DNA of 54,696 nucleotides from an uncultured Bacteroidales bacterium (GCA_946617165.1 CAMOJP010000003.1:1-54696); one strand, 5' to 3'. Positions 35,549-45,003 are shown, counted from the stretch's first letter. A program made the numbers and translations. Notes: a model not told the origin generated them from the letters alone.

Positions 35549-37441
35549 CTATGCGTTATTGATGGTAGGATATTTGATACGATGATGATTGATGGCCAAT
35601 AGACGCTCTTTGAACACTTGACGGATATCTTCGACATCTTTGAAGGATAAAGGAGTTTCCGAGAATTGACCTTCCTGTATTTGTTGCTCTATCATATCAT
35701 CTACCATCGCATAAACACTACTTTCTGTGTATTCTTTGAGGCTTCTTGAACGAGCTTCAATAGCATCTGCCATCATTAGAATAGCGCCTTCTTTGGTATT
35801 AGGCTTTGGACCCGGATAGCGGAATAAGTCCGGATTCACCGTAGATTTTCCTTTAGAATTATTAACTGCTGTATTATAGAAATAGCGAGTAAGTGAAGTA
35901 CCATGGTGCGTCGAGATAAAGTTGATTAGTACCTCGGGCAAACGATGCTGACGTGCAATGCGCACACCGTCTTTCACATGCGCTATGACAACTTTTGCTG
36001 CATCTTCAGGGCTCATCTCTAAAAGAGGGTTCTGGCCTTCCGATTGATTCTCTGTAAAATACTCAGGGTGTGCTAATTTGCCTATGTCGTGATAGAGAGC
36101 GCCTGTACGGACTAACAGAGATTTGGCACCAATTCTCTTAGCAGCCTCCGAAGCAAGTGTGCTCACTTGCATAGAATGCTGAAAACTGCCTGGCGCTTTC
36201 TGCGCAAATTCTAATAGTAAAGAGGAATTGATGTCTGTTAATTCCACTAACGTGATGGAACTAAGCAAATGAAACCCTTTTTCAAACAGATAGATTAGTC
36301 CATATGCGCAAATGATAAGGATGGTGTTGATGCCAAAATAAAGGTAGTTCCAGACATTAAGACTGCTCCATTCTCCGGTAGTACTAAGAGCGTAGGCTGT
36401 ATATGTGGCGGCATACGTTATTAAAATTAATCCGGCTGTTTGCGCCAATTGAGCACGCTTGGTCATGTCTTTCAGTCCGGCTACCGCGACAATACCTATG
36501 GCGATTTGAACTACCATAAATTCTCCTATATTCGGCACAGCCGGGGCTGCTAATAGCAAAGTCATTAGATGCAAGAAAAATGCCGTGCGTGAATCGTAGA
36601 ATACACGTGTAATAATTGGCACCCATGCAAAAGGTATTAGGTAGATGCTTAATGATGTGTAGCGCATGAGTACACAGGCTAATACCAAAATCATTCCTGA
36701 TAGTAAAGCAAAGAAAAGCATTGTCCGTTGTTGTTTCAAAAACTCGGGACGGAAAATATAAAGATAAATACCAAAGAGTATGATAAACATTAGTACTAAG
36801 AGCACTTCGCCTGCAATAGCCCATGCCGATTGTTTTTTAGTCTGGTGTTCATTCTCATATGCCATCTTTAGTGATTGAAGTAAGATAGCCGTTTCTTCAG
36901 TAACAATATCTCCTCTATCTACTACTTTCTCTCCGGACTGAACGATACCCCTTGTGAGTGATATGCCACCGAGAAGTGCAGTTCGCATTTGATTCGTCAT
37001 CGATGTATCACGGGTGATGTTAGGAACAAAGTCCGTCTTAAAGGCAATATATGCAGACTTAGGAGTATATACATCCTTGAGAGGGTAAACAGTTGCAATC
37101 TTTTCATCCACAACGGAAATGTGCTCCACGCCCTCTTTGATTAGAGTCTCACGTTCGCTTAAGGATACGATGAGTGGACTGCGGGGTTGCCCGTCAATAT
37201 AGGTATAGTATGGAGTAAAATCCCGTAACACTTCGGCTTCTTCCTGAGCAAGTTGACTCTCCGATTTGTAAATAGGAAAGTCAAATTCTGCCACAAGTCG
37301 GTCGTATGACCAAGGCCTTCCAACTTCGTAACGATAAGGAAAAGAGCCATCATACCGAGGATATAAATATACGGTAATTCCTGCTAATAAGATGTATGCA
37401 AGGATTGTAATTAAGTTTTTGGTAACAGATTTAAATTCCAT
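35549..37441 (-). CDS. pgpH: 7TM-HD family cyclic-di-AMP phosphodiesterase (PgpH-like)
   Basis: 630 residues. One N-terminal membrane helix (10-27), an extracytoplasmic domain about 28-205 (7TMR-HDED type: VGRPWSYDRLVAEFDFPIYKS, RGDIVTEE), seven membrane helices (about 210-400), then an HD domain with QHSMQVSTLA, YHDIGKLAHPEYF (His451, Asp452), AHVKDGVRIA, STHHGTSL and MADAIEARSRSL. Hydrolyses c-di-AMP; the outer domain may sense a periplasmic cue. c-di-AMP controls potassium, osmotic balance and envelope stress. Eleven bases after tadA. Confidence 0.94.
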   Translation of the reverse strand: MEFKSVTKNLITILAYILLAGITVYLYPRYDGSFPYRYEVGRPWSYDRLVAEFDFPIYKSESQLAQEEAEVLRDFTPYYTYIDGQPRSPLIVSLSERETLIKEGVEHISVVDEKIATVYPLKDVYTPKSAYIAFKTDFVPNITRDTSMTNQMRTALLGGISLTRGIVQSGEKVVDRGDIVTEETAILLQSLKMAYENEHQTKKQSAWAIAGEVLLVLMFIILFGIYLYIFRPEFLKQQRTMLFFALLSGMILVLACVLMRYTSLSIYLIPFAWVPIITRVFYDSRTAFFLHLMTLLLAAPAVPNIGEFMVVQIAIGIVAVAGLKDMTKRAQLAQTAGLILITYAATYTAYALSTTGEWSSLNVWNYLYFGINTILIICAYGLIYLFEKGFHLLSSITLVELTDINSSLLLEFAQKAPGSFQHSMQVSTLASEAAKRIGAKSLLVRTGALYHDIGKLAHPEYFTENQSEGQNPLLEMSPEDAAKVVIAHVKDGVRIARQHRLPEVLINFISTHHGTSLTRYFYNTAVNNSKGKSTVNPDLFRYPGPKPNTKEGAILMMADAIEARSRSLKEYTESSVYAMVDDMIEQQIQEGQFSETPLSFKDVEDIRQVFKERLLAINHHRIKYPTINNA

Positions 37442-37452
37442 ATTACGTTATT

Positions 37453-37887
37453 TTATCGTTTCGTTTGGAAAAAAGCTTGTATCAATTGTCTGCATTCTTG
37501 CTCTAATATGCCCGATTCCACCGATGCTTTAGGGTGTAAAGCTTGTGGCGCAAAACGTGTGAAGCCGCGTTTCTCATCGGTGCATCCATAGACAAGTCGT
37601 TTAACTTGCGCCCACCCGATGGCACCAATACACATGACGCAAGGCTCAACAGTGACATAAAGTGTGCAATCGGTCAGATATTTCCCTCCCAATGTTTGAG
37701 CTGCTGCCGTTATGGCTTGTATCTCTGCATGGGCTGTTACATCATGTAGTGCCTCAGTCATATTATGTCCACGTCCTACTATTTGACCTCCTGACACAAT
37801 GATACAACCAATTGGGACCTCACCTTCCTGTAGTGCTTTTTGAGCTTCATGAACGGCTAAAGACATATACTTTTCATCTATTTCCAT
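37453..37887 (-). CDS. tadA: tRNA-specific adenosine deaminase TadA
   Basis: 144 residues from the ATG at 37887, which lies inside the last codons of gldD (10-base overlap). Zinc and catalytic set: His53 and Glu55 in TAHAEIQA, Cys83 and Cys86 in EPCVMC. Also GEVPIGCIIV and the C-terminal helix. Converts A34 to inosine in tRNA-Arg(ACG); a guanine-deaminase-like role is less likely given the family blocks. Cytoplasmic. Confidence 0.93.
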   Translation of the reverse strand: MEIDEKYMSLAVHEAQKALQEGEVPIGCIIVSGGQIVGRGHNMTEALHDVTAHAEIQAITAAAQTLGGKYLTDCTLYVTVEPCVMCIGAIGWAQVKRLVYGCTDEKRGFTRFAPQALHPKASVESGILEQECRQLIQAFFQTKR

Positions 37888-38450
37888 TCGAAAGTCTCTA
37901 TAAGGTGAATAATATCTTGTTCCAAATAATCTAAAACGGGTCGCAGGGAATCCGCATTCGGACGGCAATTGCAATAGGCTGCACCTCTGAAAAAATGCTT
38001 GGTGGAATCGGTCAAAAAGAACTGATATGGTGAAGCGGTATTGCCCTCTAACGTAAAGAAAACTCCATATACCTTTGCATCTGGATTGACAAATTCACGT
38101 TCGGGAATTGATGAGGCTTGAGAAACGTGTTTATATACAAATTGTACCGCATCATCTGTAAGTTCTCTTAAGTTGCCATGAATGGGCATATAAGAACAAT
38201 GAATATCGGCATTAAGAACATCGTAGTGCAAGTTTTTCCATTCTCCGTTTCCTTCATTTGTTACAGGACGCCATTGTGCATATTTTGACATCTCGAATGA
38301 ATATGGCTCTTTTTGTTGTAAAGGGATATATTCCGCCTCTGGCAAAACGATACGGCAATAACCGTAGGGGCGTGGGAAGGAAGCTTTACGACATCCGCAC
38401 AAAACGATACATAGGAGAAATAATAATATAAATGCTATATTTTTACGCAT
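37878..38450 (-). CDS. gldD: Gliding motility lipoprotein GldD family
   Basis: 190 residues. Lipoprotein signal ending LCGC (Cys20). Mature part has PRPYGYCRIVLPEAEYIPL, then PYSFEMSKYAQW, IHCSYMPIHGNLRELTDDA, VYGVFFTLEGNTASPYQFFLTDSTKHFFRGAAYCNCRPN and the terminal DIIHLIETFEW, in the order seen in GldD. In Flavobacterium GldD is required for gliding and for type IX secretion; homologues occur in non-gliding Bacteroidota, where the role is unclear. First gene of the gldD-tadA-pgpH-dusB unit. Confidence 0.88.
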   Translation of the reverse strand: MRKNIAFILLFLLCIVLCGCRKASFPRPYGYCRIVLPEAEYIPLQQKEPYSFEMSKYAQWRPVTNEGNGEWKNLHYDVLNADIHCSYMPIHGNLRELTDDAVQFVYKHVSQASSIPEREFVNPDAKVYGVFFTLEGNTASPYQFFLTDSTKHFFRGAAYCNCRPNADSLRPVLDYLEQDIIHLIETFEWK

Positions 38451-38469
38451 ACTAATGTTATTATCGGCG

Positions 38470-38501
38470 CAAAATTACTCCTTTTTTTTGATATATGCAA
38501 A
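38470..38501 (-). promoter_or_regulatory. Promoter of the gldD operon
   Basis: Minus strand: TTTG 38501-38498, 20 bp, TAATTTTG 38477-38470. Its -33 box sits within the spacer of the opposite-facing promoter at 38487-38517. Confidence 0.8.
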
Positions 38502-38517
38502 TTTTTTTATACTTTTG
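38487..38517 (+). promoter_or_regulatory. Promoter of the CCA-adding enzyme gene
   Basis: TTTG 38487-38490, 19 bp, TACTTTTG 38510-38517. Leader at most about 10 bases before the ATG at 38532. Confidence 0.78.
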
Positions 38518-38531
38518 CAGTCCCAAATGTG

Positions 38532-39989
38532 ATGACGATGCAAATGAGACTTAATCAAATTGATCTTCCTATTCTTCATCTTATAGGTGAAGAGGCTGAT
38601 CGTTTGAACTTGGAGTGTTATGTAATAGGAGGTTGGGTAAGGGACCAGTTTTTAGGTCGTCATAGTAAGGATATAGATATAGTCGTAGTAGGATCTGGCA
38701 TCTCTTTGGCTGAGGCGGTGGCACATCGTTTGGGCAAAAGAACTCATTTGTCCGTCTTTAAAACTTATGGGACTGCTCAGGTAAAGCATGACGATATAGA
38801 GTTGGAGTTTGTTGGTGCTCGTCGCGAGAGTTATTATCGTGAAAGTCGCAATCCGATTGTTGAGGATGGGACATTGGAAGATGACCAGAATCGTCGTGAT
38901 TTTACTATCAATGCCATGGCAATATGTTTAAATGAGGACCGATACGGTGTCTTGTTAGATCCATTTAATGGCATTGATGATATGGAAGAAGGTCTTATTC
39001 GAACACCTTTAGATCCCGATATTACCTTTTCCGACGATCCATTACGGATGATGAGAGCTATCCGTTTTGCTACACAGTTGAATTTTCATATACATCCTGA
39101 TACATTTTCTGCAATTGGCCGCAATCGTGAACGTATAAACATTATCACGAAAGAGCGTATCGTGGACGAACTTAATAAAATTATGCTCTCCAATAAACCG
39201 TCTATTGGATGGCTCTTGTTGGATGAGAGTGGATTGCTTCCACTTATTTTCCCGGAGTTAGCAGCACTCAAAGGCGTTGAAACAATTGAGGGGAGAGGAC
39301 ATAAAGACGTCTTTTATCATTCCTTACAGGTGGTGGACAATGTTGTATCATTGCAAAAGGAAAAATTCGGAGAAACAGAGAATATTGGACAAAATAGCAA
39401 AGCATTATGGCTTCGTTGGGCAGCATTATTACACGATATAGGCAAACCGCGTTCCAAGGCATGGAATCCAAAAACAGGCTGGACTTTCCGCAATCACAAT
39501 TATATTGGCGCAAAGATGATTCCCCGTATCTTTAAAAATATGAAGTTCCCTCAAAACGAGAAAATGGATTATGTGATTAAAATGGTGGATTTACATATGC
39601 GCCCCATTAATCTGATAGAGGATATAGTTACCGATTCTGCCGTTCGTCGGTTGTTGTTTGAAGCCGGTGACGATATAGATGACCTCATGCTCCTTTGTGA
39701 CGCAGATATAACATCCCGTAATGCGCAAAGAGTAGCTTGTTACCATGCCAATTATGAGTTGGTACGCAAAAAAATGGTGGAATTAGAGGAGAAAGACCGT
39801 ATCCGTAATTTTCAACCTCCGGTGCGTGGAGAAGAAATTATGCAATTGCTTCATTTAGAACCGTGTTCTACGGTAGGAGAATTAAAAAACGCCATCAAAG
39901 AGGCTATCCTTGACGGCGTGATTAAGAATGATTATAATGAGGCAATCGCGTATCTCTACAAACTTGCCAAAGAACAATCACTTATATAA
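38532..39989 (+). CDS. cca: CCA tRNA nucleotidyltransferase / poly(A) polymerase family with HD domain
   Basis: 485 residues from the ATG at 38532; GTG 38529 and ATGs at 38538 and 38544 are alternatives. Class II nucleotidyltransferase head: YVIGGWVRD (G-loop), KDIDIVVVG with the two catalytic Asp, RRDFTINAMAI, LIRTPLDPDITFSDDPLRMMRAIRFA. The HD domain is in the middle third (GHKDVFYHSLQVVDN, WAALLHDIGKPRSKAW). It adds or repairs the 3' CCA of tRNAs, fitting the three tRNA genes here that do not encode CCA. The last 12 bases overlap the convergent acyl-CoA synthetase gene. Confidence 0.92.
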   Translation: MTMQMRLNQIDLPILHLIGEEADRLNLECYVIGGWVRDQFLGRHSKDIDIVVVGSGISLAEAVAHRLGKRTHLSVFKTYGTAQVKHDDIELEFVGARRESYYRESRNPIVEDGTLEDDQNRRDFTINAMAICLNEDRYGVLLDPFNGIDDMEEGLIRTPLDPDITFSDDPLRMMRAIRFATQLNFHIHPDTFSAIGRNRERINIITKERIVDELNKIMLSNKPSIGWLLLDESGLLPLIFPELAALKGVETIEGRGHKDVFYHSLQVVDNVVSLQKEKFGETENIGQNSKALWLRWAALLHDIGKPRSKAWNPKTGWTFRNHNYIGAKMIPRIFKNMKFPQNEKMDYVIKMVDLHMRPINLIEDIVTDSAVRRLLFEAGDDIDDLMLLCDADITSRNAQRVACYHANYELVRKKMVELEEKDRIRNFQPPVRGEEIMQLLHLEPCSTVGELKNAIKEAILDGVIKNDYNEAIAYLYKLAKEQSLI

Positions 39990-41597
39990 GAATCGCTTGA
40001 TAGAGCGTTTGGGAGTCTTCTCAAATTCTTTTTCTACTAATTCGATTTCTGCTACTTGTGAATAATTCGGCAGCATTTTATTGAGTGTAATAAGGTTATT
40101 CTTCATTAGTTGTTTGAGAGCTTGTTGATCTTTAATCTCTTCGGGGAATACAAGTGCAACGAGCCTTCCTTTGCGGTCTACGACGACACTTTCCACAACG
40201 CCTTCCAAGGAGTTGAGTTTATCCTCAATCTCTTCCGGATAAATATTTTGCCCGCTTGCGCCGAGAATCATATTCTTACAACGACCGCGCAGATAAACAT
40301 TGCCCCTGCTGTCAATAACACCCATGTCACCTGTACGAAGCCATCCGTCTTCCGTAAAGGCGTCATCAGTAGCTTGAAGATTCTTGTAGTAACCGCGCAT
40401 GATGTTCTCGCCGCGCACTTGAAGTTCACCCTCTACTTTTTGCGGGTCAGGAGAATCTACACGTATTTCAAGACGATCAATAGCTTTTCCACATGAGCGG
40501 AATGCATATTTAGACCAATGCTCGTAGCATACAAGAGGAGCGCACTCTGTCATACCATAACCTACCGTATAAGGGAATTTGATTTGGCGTAAGCAGCGCT
40601 CTACCTCTTCGTTAAGTGCCGCACCTCCAATAATGAGAATTTCCAGTTTGCCGCCGAATGCCTGCATAAGTTGGCTGTACACCTTCTTGCGGATAGCAAT
40701 ATTGATCAGCGGAGTATACCAAAGTGCTTTGACTAATGGCTTATTGATAGCAGGGAAAATTTGCTTCTTGAAAATTTTCTCTACCAACAAAGGAACTGTC
40801 AAAATCATGTATGGATGAACATCTTTAAAGGCTTGCATCAAAAGTGACGGGGTCAAACTCTTCACTATGAAATAAACGTGTGTACCACCTGCTAATTGAT
40901 ACAAAAACTCAAACATCAAACCGAACATGTGCGCCATAGGCAGCATTGAGACAATCGATTTAGATGGATCGTTAGGAATACGATCTTGTCCAAATACAAC
41001 ATTTGAACTCAAGTTACGGTGGGTAACCATTACGCCTTTGGGATTACCGGTTGAACCGGAGGTGTAGTTGATTAAGGCCAGGTCGTCAAAATTGTCTTTT
41101 GGGAAACTTACATTCTCTTTGCTGTAGCCGTTAGGATATTTCTTGGCAAAAGCACTATCAACATCCTCTATCGTAACTTTCTGATTAGTTTGCATAATGC
41201 TGAAATCTGCTAATGCAATAAAGGAATCAACCGTCTTCATCTCCTTTAAATCGACACGTCCGCGCACCCAAGGACCTACAAACAACGCCTTTGAATCCGA
41301 GTGCTCTACCAAATTATAGATGCTTTCGGTAGTGTAGTCAGGTAATAAACTGACAGCTACTAAGCGGCGTGCGGCAATTGCTAAATAGACTATTCCCCAG
41401 TTACTGCAGTTACGTCCGCAGATTGCTACTTTATCGCCGGGGTGCAGACCGAGTTTATCAAAAAGAATACCCAACCATTCTACTTTTTCGGCCAGTTGAC
41501 CGTAGGTGTAATTAATTGTTCCTCCGTAATCTGATACGGCTACTGAGTTCCAGTTCTCGTTGATAGTTTTCTCTAAATAATCAAAATAATGTCTCAT
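39978..41597 (-). CDS. AMP-dependent acyl-CoA synthetase/ligase (long-chain fatty acid type)
   Basis: 539 residues. P-loop-like INYTSGSTGNPKGVMVTH, YGMTE (A5), GWLRTGDMG and LRGRCKNMILGASGQNIYPEEIE (hinge, A8). The C-terminal Lys is in KTPKRSIKRFLYK. It activates a carboxylic acid as acyl-AMP then acyl-CoA; the A8 and LCFA-type blocks resemble bacterial FadD-like proteins, but the chain is shorter than classical FadD and the substrate is unknown. No membrane helix or signal peptide. Confidence 0.88.
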   Translation of the reverse strand: MRHYFDYLEKTINENWNSVAVSDYGGTINYTYGQLAEKVEWLGILFDKLGLHPGDKVAICGRNCSNWGIVYLAIAARRLVAVSLLPDYTTESIYNLVEHSDSKALFVGPWVRGRVDLKEMKTVDSFIALADFSIMQTNQKVTIEDVDSAFAKKYPNGYSKENVSFPKDNFDDLALINYTSGSTGNPKGVMVTHRNLSSNVVFGQDRIPNDPSKSIVSMLPMAHMFGLMFEFLYQLAGGTHVYFIVKSLTPSLLMQAFKDVHPYMILTVPLLVEKIFKKQIFPAINKPLVKALWYTPLINIAIRKKVYSQLMQAFGGKLEILIIGGAALNEEVERCLRQIKFPYTVGYGMTECAPLVCYEHWSKYAFRSCGKAIDRLEIRVDSPDPQKVEGELQVRGENIMRGYYKNLQATDDAFTEDGWLRTGDMGVIDSRGNVYLRGRCKNMILGASGQNIYPEEIEDKLNSLEGVVESVVVDRKGRLVALVFPEEIKDQQALKQLMKNNLITLNKMLPNYSQVAEIELVEKEFEKTPKRSIKRFLYK

Positions 41598-41639
41598 ACC
41601 TTAAATATTGTATTATATATGTTATGTCAAATTGACGTG

Positions 41640-41671
41640 CAAAATTACTTTTTTTCCTTATGCGCTCCAAA
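41640..41671 (-). promoter_or_regulatory. Promoter of the acyl-CoA synthetase gene
   Basis: Minus strand: TTTG 41671-41668, 20 bp, TAATTTTG 41647-41640. The -33 box lies at the edge of a large inverted repeat. Confidence 0.72.
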
Positions 41672-41700
41672 AAAAAGGTATTTTGATACCCTTTTTGGGA
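41667..41700. repeat. Inverted repeat between acyl-CoA synthetase and parE
   Basis: TCCAAAAAAAAGGTAT, then TTT, then GATACCCTTTTTGGGA: about 15-base arms with two small mismatches or bulges. It overlaps the -33 box of the minus-strand promoter. It could be an operator or, transcribed, a hairpin flanked by A and T runs. Just beyond, two copies of an ATTTT..GGGGT..AAAA motif (41710-41725 and 41732-41747) adjoin the parE -33 box. Confidence 0.6.
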
Positions 41701-41748
41701 CAAAAAAACATTTTATGGGGTAAAACTTGTTATTTTGGGGTGAAAATA

Positions 41749-41780
41749 ATTGCATATCTCAAAAAAAAGCAGTACTTTTG
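41749..41780 (+). promoter_or_regulatory. Promoter of parE
   Basis: ATTG 41749-41752 (one mismatch to TTTG), 20 bp with A8-GCAG, TACTTTTG 41773-41780. Confidence 0.75.
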
Positions 41781-41804
41781 CAGTTGTTTTTAGAATGGTT
41801 TCAT

Positions 41805-43742
41805 ATGGCAGTACTTAGTTCAATACCTCAGCAGTCACAATATGATGATAGCAATATTATTACGTTGACAGGTTTGGAGCATATCCGACTCCGTCCTGGA
41901 ATGTACATAGGTAAACTTGGAGACGGTAGCCATGCGGATGATGGTATCTACGTTCTAATAAAAGAGACGATAGATAACTCGATTGATGAATTCCGCATGA
42001 AGGAAGGTAAAGTTATTGACGTGACCGTAGAAGGACGCACTGTTACCGTTCGTGACTATGGACGTGGTATTCCTTTGGGGAAAATGGTTGACGCTGTCTC
42101 TGTTATCAACACCGGTGGTAAATATGATAATAAGGCTTTTAAGAAATCAGTGGGCTTGAATGGTGTTGGTACCAAGGCTGTGAATGCTCTTTCTTCCGAT
42201 TTCGTGGTACAGTCTTTCCGTGACGATAGTACTAGGCGTGCTGTCTTCCATCAAGGAGAGTTAGTTGAGGATTCCGGTATTATTTCTATTCAAGAATGGA
42301 TGACCAAAACTGGAGAGAAAACAGAACCTAAGCGTGGAACGTGTATTGAGTTTACGCCTGATACAGATAAGAAATTGTTTGACAACTACCAATTCCGTGA
42401 TGAGTATATCGAAACTATGTTGCGTAATTATTCCTATCTTAATACGGGACTTACGCTCAATTATAATGGTCGAAAGTTCGTCTCTAAAAATGGTTTGTTT
42501 GATTTGCTTACAGAAAGGATGACAGCTGATCCGTTGTATCCGATTATTCATATAACTGGTGAGGATATTGAGATTGCGCTCACCCATACCAACCAACCCG
42601 GTGATGAGTACTATTCGTTCGTTAATGGGCAATATACAATCCAAGGTGGTACACATCAAACCGCTTTCCGTGAGGCTATTGGACGTACAATAAAAGAATT
42701 CTTCAATAAAAATCAGGAGTTAGCCGATATCCGTAATGGTGTCGTAGGAGCAATTGCTATTAATGTGGAAGAACCGGTTTTCGAGAGTCAAACGAAGGTC
42801 AAACTTGGTTCGAAAGATATGGCCCCAAATGGAGAGATTAGTATTAATAAGTTCGTAAATGATTTCGTTAAGCAGCAATTGGATAACTACCTGCATAAAG
42901 TGCCTGATGTAACGGAGATCATGTTGCAAAAGATACAGGATTCCGAGAAAGAACGCAAGGCCATCGCAGGGGTAACTAAAGCTGCGCGGGAACGTGCTAA
43001 GAAGAACCTCCTGAATAATCCCAAGTTGCGCGATTGCCAGATTCACTATAATGATCCTAAACCGGTTAAGTCAGCTAAAGATGCGGATGATGACTTGAGA
43101 CAGGATAGTGCTATATTCATTACAGAGGGACTTTCCGCCTCCGGCTCTATTACAAAAAGCCGTGATGTCCGTACCCAAGCAGTCTTTTCGCTTCGCGGTA
43201 AACCTTTAAACAGTTATGGTTTGAGTAAGTCGGTTGTCTACGAGAATGAGGAGTTTAACTGTTTGCAGTCGGCATTGAATATTGAAGATGGTTTGGATGA
43301 ATTGCGGTATAATAAAGTCATTATCGCTACGGATGCTGATGTCGACGGCATGCATATTCGTCTGCTTATGTTGACATTCTTCCTGCAGTTCTTTCCTGAC
43401 CTCGTTAAAAAGGGGCATGTCTATATCCTTCAAACACCATTGTTCCGTGTTAAGAATAGACAAGAGACACGCTATTGTTACTCTGAAGAAGAACGCCTGG
43501 CTGCTCTTAAAGCGGTAAAAAATCCTGAGATTACACGATTCAAAGGTCTGGGGGAGATTAGCCCGGAAGAGTTCAAGGGTTTCATCGGTCAAGGAATTCG
43601 CTTAGACCAGGTAACTTTGCGGAAGGAAGATGCGGTGAATGATTTGCTGGCCTATTATATGGGTAAGAATACGACCGAGCGTCAGAACTTCATTATTGAC
43701 AACCTCGTGATAGAAGAGGATAAAGTGGAGGAAGATTTATAA
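41805..43742 (+). CDS. parE: DNA topoisomerase IV subunit B / GyrB-type ATPase
   Basis: 645 residues from the ATG at 41805. GHKL ATPase domain: [10 protein letters not shown] (Glu base, Asn metal ligand), [24 protein letters not shown], then transducer block with KVKLGSKD. Toprim domain: [16 protein letters not shown] (Glu), [14 protein letters not shown] (DxD) and FKGLGEI. Length, the ITEG form of EGDSA, and the absence of the GyrB insert fit the ParE of Bacteroidota. The partner subunit (parC) is not in the window; in related genomes it often lies next to parE, but here a small unrelated gene follows. Decatenates chromosomes and relaxes supercoils. Confidence 0.92.
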   Translation: MAVLSSIPQQSQYDDSNIITLTGLEHIRLRPGMYIGKLGDGSHADDGIYVLIKETIDNSIDEFRMKEGKVIDVTVEGRTVTVRDYGRGIPLGKMVDAVSVINTGGKYDNKAFKKSVGLNGVGTKAVNALSSDFVVQSFRDDSTRRAVFHQGELVEDSGIISIQEWMTKTGEKTEPKRGTCIEFTPDTDKKLFDNYQFRDEYIETMLRNYSYLNTGLTLNYNGRKFVSKNGLFDLLTERMTADPLYPIIHITGEDIEIALTHTNQPGDEYYSFVNGQYTIQGGTHQTAFREAIGRTIKEFFNKNQELADIRNGVVGAIAINVEEPVFESQTKVKLGSKDMAPNGEISINKFVNDFVKQQLDNYLHKVPDVTEIMLQKIQDSEKERKAIAGVTKAARERAKKNLLNNPKLRDCQIHYNDPKPVKSAKDADDDLRQDSAIFITEGLSASGSITKSRDVRTQAVFSLRGKPLNSYGLSKSVVYENEEFNCLQSALNIEDGLDELRYNKVIIATDADVDGMHIRLLMLTFFLQFFPDLVKKGHVYILQTPLFRVKNRQETRYCYSEEERLAALKAVKNPEITRFKGLGEISPEEFKGFIGQGIRLDQVTLRKEDAVNDLLAYYMGKNTTERQNFIIDNLVIEEDKVEEDL

Positions 43743-44149
43743 TGATAGAGCTCATAATATTTATTGTTTTTTTTGTCGCAGTACTTATTTCTCTTGAGTT
43801 ATATGCTCGTAAAAAGACTTGTGAAGTAGGCGAAAATGTTTCTTCGTCGGTATCGTCTGTTGATGAAGAGTGTTGTGGTCAGCACTTGGTATGTGAGCGA
43901 GAAACGTTATTACAGACAAACGCCGAGGTAGAGTATTACGATGATGAGGAGTTAGACAAATTATCCGGCATGACTCCGGATAATTATTCAAATGAGCAAT
44001 ATCAAGCGATTCGTGACGTGTTTGACTCTCTACAAGAGAAGGATGTTCCAGGATGGTGCCGTTCTATACAATTGCGAAACATTCAGTTACCTCCCGATAT
44101 CCGTGAAGAGGCATTGCTTATCGTACGTGAGCGACGCCAAAATAAATAG
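43742..44149 (+). CDS. Small membrane-anchored protein with CCGxHxVCE motif, function unknown
   Basis: 135 residues; its start shares one base with the parE stop (TAATG). N-terminal membrane helix (3-22), then a polar linker, then DEECCGQHLVCERETLL (about 42-58), EYYDDEELDKLSG (acidic), YSNEQYQAIRDVFDSLQEKDVPGWCRSIQLR and a basic tail. The CCGxHxVCE block looks like a soft-metal or redox site (three Cys and one His). I recall similar proteins in other Bacteroidota, sometimes labelled phospholipase without support. Orientation of the helix suggests the soluble part is cytoplasmic, but this is a weak inference. The 3' 67 bases overlap the convergent CPBP gene. Confidence 0.7.
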   Translation: MIELIIFIVFFVAVLISLELYARKKTCEVGENVSSSVSSVDEECCGQHLVCERETLLQTNAEVEYYDDEELDKLSGMTPDNYSNEQYQAIRDVFDSLQEKDVPGWCRSIQLRNIQLPPDIREEALLIVRERRQNK

Positions 44150-45003
44150 ACGGCCGCAACCGTTATCACACAACTTATAATCCCTAACCATAATGTTTCT
44201 CCTGTACCGAAGCTCTCAACGGTATCGGGGTTAAGCCCGTTGTTGTATATAATCCAGTAAGCGATGACAGTAACGGCATTGTTGGTGAAATGCATGAGGA
44301 TAGGTATCCATAATGAACCTGTCCAAGCCACCATATAGCCAAATAATGCCCCCAATAGCATGCGGGGTACAAATCCAAAGAATTGGAAATGGATTGCACT
44401 AAATACAATAGCGATGCCCCAAATGGAGATATGTTGCCGCTTGGTTAGTTTAGTGCCTCCTATAGACTCAACTCCGGCTGCAAGACGTTGAAGTACACCA
44501 CGGAATGTTAGTTCCTCCGCCATTGCCGGCAAAAGTGCCATGAGACCGATATTAATGAGTAACATTTCAATCCCTTTTCCACGTAAGAATCGTTCAGTGA
44601 GTGCCATTGCAGCCTCTTCTTGTTGGCGCATCAACTCTTCCAAAGGCTTCAGCACTTCAGGAAGTGACATGCGGCTGTTCCAATCGGCTATAAGATTGAT
44701 GGCAGGTAAAGCGATTAGCATAATAAACATAGCTGCAATCCAAAAAGACCATTGCGGAATGCGGTCTAATTGCAGCCATGATACAGGTTGGGGGCTATAT
44801 AGATATGCAACAAGAAATGGTGGTATAAAGAACGTTGCGCAAGTCTGTATAAACTGAAACCACTTGAGAGATGGCGTAGATTGATGATCTATAGGTAAAA
44901 TGGTCCATAGAGCCATCACAAACAGAGTGAGAAATATCATGATGCCAAACCAAAGTAGTGCCTTAAGCCAATCACTTGTATATGCTAAGTGCCCTTTTGT
45001 CAT
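44083..45003 (-). CDS. CPBP-family intramembrane metalloprotease (Abi/CAAX protease-like)
   Basis: 306 residues, about eight membrane helices. The three motifs of the family are in order: AEELTFRG (EExxxR), FSAIHFQFFGF (FxxxH), and LMHFTNNAV (HxxxN/B). The glutamates and histidines form the catalytic site in the membrane. Members cleave prenylated or other membrane proteins, or confer immunity to self-made bacteriocins; the substrate here is unknown. Preceded by an esterase lipoprotein gene (12-base gap) and probably cotranscribed with mutL. Confidence 0.9.
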   Translation of the reverse strand: MTKGHLAYTSDWLKALLWFGIMIFLTLFVMALWTILPIDHQSTPSLKWFQFIQTCATFFIPPFLVAYLYSPQPVSWLQLDRIPQWSFWIAAMFIMLIALPAINLIADWNSRMSLPEVLKPLEELMRQQEEAAMALTERFLRGKGIEMLLINIGLMALLPAMAEELTFRGVLQRLAAGVESIGGTKLTKRQHISIWGIAIVFSAIHFQFFGFVPRMLLGALFGYMVAWTGSLWIPILMHFTNNAVTVIAYWIIYNNGLNPDTVESFGTGETLWLGIISCVITVAAVYLFWRRSRTISNASSRISGGN

